A stretch of DNA of 12,288 nt from Bacteroidota bacterium (GTDB taxonomy: Bacteria > Bacteroidota > Bacteroidia > UKL13-3). The translations under genes and the position numbers were made by a program. This document shows, one piece after another, positions 6,184 to 12,288 of this stretch. The DNA lies in contig CANFSD010000036.1 of the NCBI GenBank assembly GCA_947449515.1, positions 1 through 12,288 on the forward strand, in the 5' to 3' direction. A model generated the notes under the pieces. That model worked only from the letters and a program-made list of their open reading frames with translations, was not told the origin of the DNA and did not search any database. Positions within the stretch are counted from its first letter, which is position 1. Every line of letters begins with the position of its first letter.

Positions 6184-7907
6184 AAAAAGGTTTCTTAGTC
6201 ATATTAATCCTTTTGTTGTCCTTGCCATCTTTTGGACAAAAAATTAAGCTGGTAAGGGTGTGTAATGGTGGTAACAACAACAATATAAATTGGCAGATTT
6301 ACCCAGATACTTGCATGCTGCTAAATACCCTAAAAATATATGGTAGAGATGCAATTGGCCAGGCATATTTTGGCATAGATTCTAGCATTACATATAACCA
6401 AAAAAACTATAGCCATATTAACGCAAATGTTCCTAGTACAAAGGATTGGCGCTATTATATAAGCTACCAGCGTTTGTGCGGAACAGACACAAATACGTTT
6501 TTTTCAGACACATTGGCAATTGATGATATCAAACCAGATTCAAGTATTTTAGATTCAGTAAGCGTAGACCCATTAACAAACCAAATATACTTAGGTTGGA
6601 CATCTAATAAGACGCCCGATTTTAGCTCTTATTACCTTTATAATTACGATAGACCAGATCCAAGATTGGCAGAGAATTATAAAGACACATTCTTTATTGA
6701 TAACAGTCCTAACGACCCCCGTAACAAAGCCCTAAGCTATGATATTACAAGTGCAGACAGCTGTGATAATAGAAAAGATTATGGTAATTATCTACACAAA
6801 ACAATATGGTTAAAAGGTTCTATTGATACTTGTAAAAACGAGGTGAGTTTGTCCTGGACAAACTATATAGGATGGAATACCAAAAAATTGTTTTTATTTA
6901 AAAAAATCAACATGGGCGCTTATGCACTTATTGATAGTTTAAACCCAAGTATACAATCGTACACAGACAAAAATATTTCCAAAAACAATTTTTATCAGTA
7001 TTTTATTCGGGCAGAAAAACTTGATGCAAACAAAAAAATAACAGCGAGTTCTAATGCTTGCTATTCCCTTTATGCTGGTAAAACCAATAGCCCACAAAAT
7101 ACATTAATCAAACAAGTTGGGATTAATTCAAACAACAAAATAGAAATACAAATAAAAAGAAACACAATAAGTGACTACGGCGGAATAGACCTATTTAGGG
7201 TACAACCAAATGAATCACCAGTGTTCTTATATGCGTTAGGTGCAAATGAAAACACTTATGAAGATGTATTGTCAGATATAAAAACTAAACACAATTATTA
7301 TATCATAAGTAAAAATGTTTGTGGAATTAGCACCGATTCAAGTGCACAATCAAACAATATTGTTCTAAGTTTATTTGGGCAAAATTCAAATATTGAATTA
7401 AACTGGGAAAGGTATTTCACGTGGAACGCGGGGATCAAATTTTACGTAATATACAGAGCTTCAGGAAATACCATTAACGAAGCCGTAAATTTCATGGCAT
7501 TGGCAAATACCACTATTGACAGCTTTTATTCAGAACCAGAATTAGATCAAGCAGTAAATTGTTATTACGTTGAGGCTTTAGAAAATGGTGGCAATGGCAT
7601 TTCAAAGAGTAATATTGCGTGTTATATAAAAACAGGAAATATTTATTACCCCAATGCAATAAGTGTTTACGGCATTAATAAAATATTTAACTTTAAGGGT
7701 TCTGGCATAGATCTAAGTAAAACAAATTTTCAAATATTCAATCGTTGGGGACAATTAGAATATAGCACAGATAATCTAATCAATGGTTGGAATGGAAAAA
7801 ACAATGCAGGGGAGTTTGTTCCAGCAGGGGTATATTTCTTTATGGCTAAGGTTTACCAAGGAGACAAATTAATTGAAATACATGGCAATATCACAGTTCT
7901 TGAATAA
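6180..7907 (+). CDS. Secreted protein with T9SS type B (gliding motility-associated, CHU_C) C-terminal sorting domain
   Basis: This encodes 575 residues from a GTG start. The N-terminus MKKGFLVILILLLSLPSFGQ is a Sec signal peptide with likely cleavage after Gly-Gln or nearby. The C-terminal 87 residues (489-575) are the CHU_C sorting domain: YYPNAISVYG, FQIFNRWGQLEY, GWNGKN, VPAGVYFFMAKV. This domain routes proteins through the type IX secretion system across the outer membrane, after which the protein is surface-attached or released. The middle (about 120-480) consists of beta-sandwich-like segments resembling fibronectin type III modules, for example around VSLSWTNYIGWNTKKLFLF and IELNWERYFTWNAGIKFYVIY, with paired Cys near module ends. 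No catalytic domain is recognised, so an adhesive or structural role is likely. GTG is the only start that preserves the signal peptide. It overlaps the M16 partner stop by 4 bases, and ybeY starts inside its last 26 bases. Confidence 0.9.
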   Translation: MKKGFLVILILLLSLPSFGQKIKLVRVCNGGNNNNINWQIYPDTCMLLNTLKIYGRDAIGQAYFGIDSSITYNQKNYSHINANVPSTKDWRYYISYQRLCGTDTNTFFSDTLAIDDIKPDSSILDSVSVDPLTNQIYLGWTSNKTPDFSSYYLYNYDRPDPRLAENYKDTFFIDNSPNDPRNKALSYDITSADSCDNRKDYGNYLHKTIWLKGSIDTCKNEVSLSWTNYIGWNTKKLFLFKKINMGAYALIDSLNPSIQSYTDKNISKNNFYQYFIRAEKLDANKKITASSNACYSLYAGKTNSPQNTLIKQVGINSNNKIEIQIKRNTISDYGGIDLFRVQPNESPVFLYALGANENTYEDVLSDIKTKHNYYIISKNVCGISTDSSAQSNNIVLSLFGQNSNIELNWERYFTWNAGIKFYVIYRASGNTINEAVNFMALANTTIDSFYSEPELDQAVNCYYVEALENGGNGISKSNIACYIKTGNIYYPNAISVYGINKIFNFKGSGIDLSKTNFQIFNRWGQLEYSTDNLINGWNGKNNAGEFVPAGVYFFMAKVYQGDKLIEIHGNITVLE

Positions 7908-8319
7908 TAATATAAATTTTAATAACATCAATAAAAGGCCCAGGTTCAATAAAGAAAAAGTGGCCTTATGGCTAAACTTGGTTGCAGTGCATGAAAAGGC
8001 TCAAATTGAAAGCCTGTCCTATAACCTCTGCTCCGACGATTATTTACTACAAGTAAATATAGACCACCTAGGACACAACTACTATACAGATATTATAACC
8101 TTTGACCTAAGCGACAGGAAAGGATTTATTGAAGGTGATTTATATTTGAGCATAGACAGGATTAAAGATAATGCAAAGTTGAATGGTGTTATGTTTGAGG
8201 AAGAATTATTGCGTGTAATGGTGCATGGCCTACTTCACTTGTTAGGCTATGGAGACAAATCAAAAAAGGAAATTATTGAAATGCGGGCCAAAGAAGCTAA
8301 ATATTTAGCCCAATATTAA
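7882..8319 (+). CDS. ybeY: Endoribonuclease YbeY (rRNA maturation, 16S 3' end processing)
   Basis: This is a metal-dependent endoribonuclease that acts in 16S rRNA 3' maturation and ribosome quality control in the cytoplasm. It has 145 residues from the ATG. The signature NYYTDIITFDL (66-76), the GDLYLSID strand (85-92) and the zinc motif VMVHGLLHLLGYGDKS (112-127) identify it. Metal ligands His115 and His119 are present. The third ligand, His in the E. coli-type GYDH motif, is Asp125 here (GYGD), a change that I recall in other Bacteroidota YbeY proteins. The start ATG at 7882 gives MAISQFLNNNINF, like the usual MAIxFF opening in this phylum; a TTG three codons earlier is less likely. The gene begins 26 bases before the end of the upstream secreted-protein gene, so translation is probably coupled. 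Confidence 0.95.
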   Translation: MAISQFLNNNINFNNINKRPRFNKEKVALWLNLVAVHEKAQIESLSYNLCSDDYLLQVNIDHLGHNYYTDIITFDLSDRKGFIEGDLYLSIDRIKDNAKLNGVMFEEELLRVMVHGLLHLLGYGDKSKKEIIEMRAKEAKYLAQY

Positions 8320-8324
8320 TGCCA

Positions 8325-8340
8325 TGTTTCACGTGAAAAC
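8325..8340. promoter_or_regulatory. parS: parS-like ParB-binding palindrome between ybeY and mnmG
   Basis: The sequence TGTTTCACGTGAAAAC matches 14 of 16 positions of the widely conserved chromosomal parS consensus TGTTTCACGTGAAACA. The core TTTCACGTGAAA (8327-8338) is a perfect 12-base palindrome and the left half-site is perfect. Both differences fall in the last two positions of the right half-site. In many bacteria parS sites cluster near the origin, and mnmG (gidA) is often close to the parAB genes. The site falls in the 41-base gap between ybeY and mnmG, so a role in segregation fits. A local transcription-factor operator is the alternative. Confidence 0.6.
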
Positions 8341-8360
8341 TATAGAATAAAATAAAAGTT

Positions 8361-10226
8361 ATGTTTAAAAAATATGATGTTATTGTGGTGGGTGCTGGCC
8401 ATGCTGGATGTGAGGCCGCAGCAGCAGCTAGTAATTTAGGTTCGAGTGTTCTGCTTATTACAATGGACATGAATAAGATTGCGCAAATGAGCTGCAACCC
8501 TGCAATGGGGGGAATAGCAAAAGGTCAAATTGTAAGAGAAATAGATGCTATAGGGGGGTACTCTGGCATAATTTCAGATATGTCCACTATACAGTTTAGA
8601 ATGCTCAATAGGTCAAAGGGTCCCGCAATGTGGAGTCCACGTACCCAAAATGACAGGATGTTATTTAGCCAATATTGGAGAGAACATTTGGAACAATGTA
8701 AAAATGTAGATTTCTGGCAAGACTCAGTAAATGAACTGTTAAGTGAAGGCGGACAAATAACGGGAGTGGTTACAAGTATGGGTCATACCATATTTGGGAA
8801 ATCGGTTATTGTAACAAGTGGCACATTTTTAAATGGTATCATTCACATTGGTAAAAAGCAGTTTGGCGGTGGAAGAATTAGTGAATCTTCGGCAAAGGGG
8901 GTTACTGAAAGCTTGGTTAAAATGGGATTTGTTTCGGGTAGAATGAAAACTGGAACGCCCCCAAGGATAGATGGTAGGTCCTTAGATTATTCCAAAATGG
9001 AGGAGCAAAAAGGGGACAATGAACCCGAAAAATTTTCCTATTCCAATATTACTAAAGCCGCGTCATTACAGCGCTCATGCTGGATAACCTATACCAATCA
9101 GGAAGTACACGATGTGCTGAAAACTGGTTTTGATGATTCACCTATGTACGCAGGTAGAATTCAGGGATTGGGTCCGAGGTATTGCCCATCTATTGAAGAT
9201 AAAATTAACCGGTTTGCAGAACGAGATAGGCACCAAATCTTTGTAGAACCAGAAGGTTGGAATACAGTAGAAATTTATGTGAATGGGTTTTCAACAAGTC
9301 TTCCAGAAGAGGTACAATACAAAGCATTAAAACTTATACCTGGATTTGAAAATGCAAAAATGTTTAGACCAGGGTATGCAATTGAATACGACTATTTCCC
9401 ACCAACACAACTAAAACTAAGCTTAGAAACTCAGCTAGTTTCTGGTCTCTTTTTCGCTGGTCAAATTAATGGTACCACAGGTTATGAAGAGGCAGCCTGT
9501 CAAGGATTAATGGCGGGTATCAACGCACATTTAAAAATCAATGAGAAAGATCCATTTATTTTATCAAGGTCGGAGGCATATATAGGTGTTCTAATTGATG
9601 ATTTAGTAAATAAAGGAACTGATGAACCCTATAGGATGTTTACGTCTAGGGCCGAATACAGATTGGTTTTAAGACAAGACAATGCCGATGTAAGGTTAAC
9701 TGAGAAATCTGCTAAACTTGGTTTGGCATCTGAGGAAAGGTTGTTGGCTGTAGGGAAGAAAATAGCTGATACCCAATCTCTAATTAACTTCTTAACTAAG
9801 ACTTCTGTAACACCAAGCGAGGCAAATCCATTCCTAACTAAATTTGACACCAGCACAATTCCACAAAATTATAAACTAAATCAATTGTTAGGCCGACCGC
9901 AAATAGGTTTGATAGACATGGTTAATGAATTGCCAACCCTACATGCATTTGCCTCTGATATTCCTAAAGAAACCATCTTGCAAGCAGAAGTTCAAATTAA
10001 ATATGAAGGCTATTTAGAGAAGGAAAAACAATTGGTTGATAAAATGGAAAGATTGGAAGATTTTAAAATACGCGAAGATTTTGATTACCATCAGGTAAAA
10101 TCTATTTCAATTGAGGCTAGAGAAAAATTAATTAAACAACGACCAGCTACCTTAGGACAAGCTTCTAGAATTAGTGGCATATCTCCTTCAGATGTTTCTA
10201 TTCTGATGGTGCATTTAGGTAGATAA
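8361..10226 (+). CDS. mnmG: tRNA uridine-5-carboxymethylaminomethyl(34) synthesis enzyme MnmG (GidA)
   Basis: This FAD-dependent enzyme works with MnmE to put the carboxymethylaminomethyl group on wobble uridine 34 of several tRNAs, using methylene-tetrahydrofolate. It has 621 residues, full length for the family. Visible motifs are the FAD-binding GAGHAG (11-16), MSCNPAMGGIAKG with Cys45 (E. coli Cys47), GTFLNGIIHIGKKQFGGGR, KTGTPPRIDG, and RYCPSIEDKINRFAERDRH with Cys275 (E. coli Cys277). The C-terminal helical domain implicated in MnmE and tRNA contact is complete (QIKYEGYLEKEK, ending ILMVHLGR). The ATG at 8361 gives the usual MFKKYDVIVVGAGHAG opening. It lies 41 bases after ybeY with the parS-like site in the gap. 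MnmE is not in the window. Confidence 0.98.
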   Translation: MFKKYDVIVVGAGHAGCEAAAAASNLGSSVLLITMDMNKIAQMSCNPAMGGIAKGQIVREIDAIGGYSGIISDMSTIQFRMLNRSKGPAMWSPRTQNDRMLFSQYWREHLEQCKNVDFWQDSVNELLSEGGQITGVVTSMGHTIFGKSVIVTSGTFLNGIIHIGKKQFGGGRISESSAKGVTESLVKMGFVSGRMKTGTPPRIDGRSLDYSKMEEQKGDNEPEKFSYSNITKAASLQRSCWITYTNQEVHDVLKTGFDDSPMYAGRIQGLGPRYCPSIEDKINRFAERDRHQIFVEPEGWNTVEIYVNGFSTSLPEEVQYKALKLIPGFENAKMFRPGYAIEYDYFPPTQLKLSLETQLVSGLFFAGQINGTTGYEEAACQGLMAGINAHLKINEKDPFILSRSEAYIGVLIDDLVNKGTDEPYRMFTSRAEYRLVLRQDNADVRLTEKSAKLGLASEERLLAVGKKIADTQSLINFLTKTSVTPSEANPFLTKFDTSTIPQNYKLNQLLGRPQIGLIDMVNELPTLHAFASDIPKETILQAEVQIKYEGYLEKEKQLVDKMERLEDFKIREDFDYHQVKSISIEAREKLIKQRPATLGQASRISGISPSDVSILMVHLGR

Positions 10227-10231
10227 TTTCT

Positions 10232-10239
10232 TTATTTTG
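10232..10239 (+). promoter_or_regulatory. Weak candidate -7 box before the methyltransferase gene
   Basis: TTATTTTG matches TAnnTTTG except at the second base and ends 4 bases before the GTG start at 10244, the same spacing as the box before the symporter gene. It could give a leaderless internal transcript for the methyltransferase and lipoprotein genes. The 17-base gap after mnmG also fits simple readthrough, so this is tentative. Confidence 0.2.
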
Positions 10240-10243
10240 CAAC

Positions 10244-11137
10244 GTGGAAAAAATTGAACAATGCCCTGTTTGTAAGCAAACAGAATTTATCGACTTATTT
10301 GAATGTAAAGATTATGTAGCAAGCGGAGAAAATTTTCCAATTGTTGCTTGTAAAAATTGTAGCTTACAATTTACTTCTGTAAGGCCCAAAGAAGAAGAGG
10401 TAGGTAAATATTACCAATCCAATAATTATATTTCTCACTCTGGAAATGATAAATCTGAGTTGGGTGTTACTTATAAAATTTACGATTGGGTAAGGAATTT
10501 TAGCATAGGTAGTAAATTAAAAACTATTAAAAACTTCCATAAAAATGGTGAGCTTTTAGACTTGGGATGTGGTTTAGGGTATTTCTTAAATGGAGTAAAC
10601 ATAGAAGGCTCTTTTGAAGCTAAAGGTGCAGATGTTTCTCCTGAAGCTATTGAATATGTGAAGAAGCAATTTGCAATTGATGTATTACCAGAGGGTGAAT
10701 TAAACACAATTAAGGAGGCCTCATTTGATGTAATTACGCAATGGCATGTAATGGAACACGTATATAGGTTGGATGAGAGAATGGCGCTCTTAAAACGCAT
10801 TTTAAAGCCAAATGGAACTATGTTTATTGCTGTTCCTATTTCAAATTCACTGGATTCCAAATATTATAAAGCATTTTGGGATGGTTATGATGTGCCAAGA
10901 CACTTATTTCACTTTACACCAAAAAGCTTTGAATATTTAATGGAAAAGCATGGATTTAGAATTGTAAAGAAGAAAGCAATGTTATTTGATGCGCCCTATA
11001 TTTCAATGAGAAGTGAATACCACCAGAAACATAAATTTGGTTTCATAAAGGGTGGAATAATAGGTGTATTTTCTATAATAAGTGCTTGGTTTACAGGTAA
11101 TTACTCTAGTATTATGTTTATCGTTAAGCACAAGTAA
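10244..11137 (+). CDS. Class I SAM-dependent methyltransferase with N-terminal zinc-ribbon-like module
   Basis: This encodes 297 residues from a GTG start. An N-terminal CPVC...CKNC module (Cys7, Cys10, Cys36, Cys39) looks like a small zinc ribbon. The Rossmann methyltransferase core follows (Methyltransf_23-like): motif I ELLDLGCGLGYF (DLGCGLG at 106-112), the acidic ADVSPEAIEYV loop, DVITQWHVMEHV, and LKPNGTMFIAVP, then the characteristic DVPRHLFHFTPKSF segment. The last 35 residues contain a hydrophobic stretch (FIKGGIIGVFSIISAWF) that could bury in the core or touch the membrane. Relatives modify small molecules, glycans or lipids; the substrate here cannot be told. It lies 17 bases after mnmG and 1 base before the lipoprotein start, so it is probably part of the same operon. 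GTG keeps the complete Cys module, and no ATG is available before it. Confidence 0.9.
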   Translation: MEKIEQCPVCKQTEFIDLFECKDYVASGENFPIVACKNCSLQFTSVRPKEEEVGKYYQSNNYISHSGNDKSELGVTYKIYDWVRNFSIGSKLKTIKNFHKNGELLDLGCGLGYFLNGVNIEGSFEAKGADVSPEAIEYVKKQFAIDVLPEGELNTIKEASFDVITQWHVMEHVYRLDERMALLKRILKPNGTMFIAVPISNSLDSKYYKAFWDGYDVPRHLFHFTPKSFEYLMEKHGFRIVKKKAMLFDAPYISMRSEYHQKHKFGFIKGGIIGVFSIISAWFTGNYSSIMFIVKHK

Positions 11138-11138
11138 A

Positions 11139-12288
11139 ATGGGCTTTTTGAATAAATATTTATTAATCTTTGTTTTAATTTTAGGTTCATGTGCCCAACA
11201 GGTAGCACCTACAGGTGGTAAAAAAGATGAAACTGCTCCTAAGGTAATTGGTTGTAAACCAGCTAACAAATCAACAAAATTTGAAGCAGAAAAGATAAGT
11301 ATCCATTTCGATGAGTACATTCAAATAAAGGATCCCTCACAGATAGTTATTTCTCCCTATTTGAAGGATAAACCACAGATAGAAGCAGTAGGAAAAACTA
11401 TAGAAATAGTATTCATGCGCAGCAAACCTGAACAGAATACCACCTATACCATCAATTTTGGTAATTCTATTGTTGATGTAAATGAAGGAAACGTTTTGAA
11501 TAATTTCTCCTATGTATTTGCAAGTGGAAATTATTTAGATTCAAACCAGGTAATTGGATCGGTTCAAAATGCATTTACGAATAAACCAGAAAAAGACATA
11601 GTAGTTGGCTTGTATAAAAAGTCTGAATTTACTGATTCTACCTTATCAAAAAAATACCCCAATTACTTTGCAAAAAGCAAGGAAGATGGGACTTTTATAG
11701 TTGAAAATTTACCAAGTGATACTTTCTATTTATTTGGATTTAAAGATGGAAGCGCAGATAATAAATACCAAAAGAATGAATTAATATCATTCACAGATTT
11801 TCCAATAATAACCTATGCAGATAGTACTTATAAAAAACTACATTTAATTGAAGCTGAAATCTATCCAAAAAATACCGTACTTGATAGTATTCACAAGCAA
11901 AAAGGAAAGTTTCTATTTCCTATTTACAAACCTAAAAATATAACAATTACACCAATAGGTATTAGTACATTTTATACAAATTATATAGCTGGAAAAAATT
12001 CAATAGACACTATAGCTGTATTTATTCCTAATCATATGGATACTGCTGTACAAACATTTAAAATTGTAAGCACAGATACAAGCTACTTTGCCTATGTGAA
12101 ACCAAAGTTAAAAACTAGATATCCAGATTTTCAAATACAAATACAAGTACCAATAAAAATAGGAGATAGTATATATTTTATAAGTAGTGTACCTATAGAT
12201 AGTTTACCCATAAATAAGATTCAATTCAAAGAAGATACCATACCATTTATACCCAGTTACAGCAGGGAAATCAATAAGTTTAAAACAG
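11139..12288 (+). CDS. Ig-like (Big_5/SbsA-type) domain lipoprotein, 3' end outside window
   Basis: The frame stays open for 383 codons to the window edge. The signal peptide MGFLNKYLLIFVLILGSC ends in a lipobox with Cys18, so this is an SPII lipoprotein. Directly after it, QQVAPTGGKKDETAPKVIGC and then FEAEKISIHFDEYIQIKDPS match the start of the Bacteroidota family of Ig-like domain lipoproteins (typically PTGG-KD-T-P, then P-N-T-F, then I-F-DEY/F). The Ig-like domain spans about residues 30-130 (through NTTYTINFGNSIVDVNEGN and FSYVFASG). A later segment (about 135-220) resembles a carboxypeptidase-regulatory-like beta sandwich (GTFIVENLPSDTFYLFGFKDG). The remainder is beta-rich and unassigned. 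Its cellular role is unknown, probably in the periplasm or outer membrane. The ATG follows the methyltransferase stop by one base, indicating coupled translation. Confidence 0.88.
   Translation, partial: MGFLNKYLLIFVLILGSCAQQVAPTGGKKDETAPKVIGCKPANKSTKFEAEKISIHFDEYIQIKDPSQIVISPYLKDKPQIEAVGKTIEIVFMRSKPEQNTTYTINFGNSIVDVNEGNVLNNFSYVFASGNYLDSNQVIGSVQNAFTNKPEKDIVVGLYKKSEFTDSTLSKKYPNYFAKSKEDGTFIVENLPSDTFYLFGFKDGSADNKYQKNELISFTDFPIITYADSTYKKLHLIEAEIYPKNTVLDSIHKQKGKFLFPIYKPKNITITPIGISTFYTNYIAGKNSIDTIAVFIPNHMDTAVQTFKIVSTDTSYFAYVKPKLKTRYPDFQIQIQVPIKIGDSIYFISSVPIDSLPINKIQFKEDTIPFIPSYSREINKFKT

Noticed and set aside
7873..7881. TTG start three codons before the ybeY ATG
   Set aside because: The ATG at 7882 gives the usual MAIS opening of YbeY in this phylum; a rarer start adding three residues has no support.
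1..12288. Search for CRISPR arrays, tRNA/rRNA genes, insertion sequences, prophage or defence genes
   Set aside because: No regularly spaced repeats outside the protein-coding tract at 426-881, no cloverleaf-like or rRNA sequence, and no transposase or integrase frame was seen. All gaps between genes except 1065-1269 are under 100 bases.

Overview
This is an AT-rich, gene-dense stretch of chromosome from a member of the Bacteroidota. Four things point there: a type IX secretion type B (CHU_C, gliding-motility-associated) sorting domain, two SPII lipoproteins of the kind common in that phylum, matches to the Bacteroidota sigma factor -7 box (TAnnTTTG), and starts with no clear Shine-Dalgarno sequence. 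I cannot place it below phylum, although the gene set would fit a Chitinophagales, Sphingobacteriales or Cytophagales-type genome. I see no tRNA, rRNA, insertion sequence, phage gene or CRISPR array. It looks like core genome rather than an accessory island.

Left part, minus strand (1-2070). A 23S/16S rRNA pseudouridine synthase of the RluB/RsuA type runs off the left edge. Only its S4 RNA-binding domain is visible, preceded by an unusual basic, low-complexity extension of about 300 residues that contains tandem repeats. Its leader holds a perfect -7 box and two chained mini-ORFs. Upstream of it lies a lipoprotein of unknown function with its own intrinsic terminator.

Middle and right part, plus strand (2169-12288). 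A glutamate/dicarboxylate:cation symporter is transcribed divergently from the lipoprotein. A tight gene cluster follows: an M16 zinc peptidase subunit, its catalytic-partner subunit, a secreted T9SS type B protein, ybeY, mnmG, a SAM-dependent methyltransferase and an Ig-like lipoprotein that runs off the right edge. Neighbours overlap by 4, 4 and 26 bases or are separated by 41, 17 and 1 bases, so the cluster is probably read largely as one operon, with a possible internal promoter before the methyltransferase.

How the genes relate. The two M16 genes form a classic split peptidase: one carries the zinc site, the other the R/Y substrate-binding pair. YbeY (rRNA maturation), MnmG (tRNA wobble uridine modification) and the pseudouridine synthase all serve RNA maturation and translation. 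The secreted protein and the lipoproteins are envelope components. A near-consensus ParB-binding (parS-like) palindrome sits between ybeY and mnmG. The most notable items are this parS-like site, the repeat-rich extension of the pseudouridine synthase and its mini-ORF leader, and the overlapping peptidase/secreted protein/ybeY arrangement. I found no clearly new multi-gene system.
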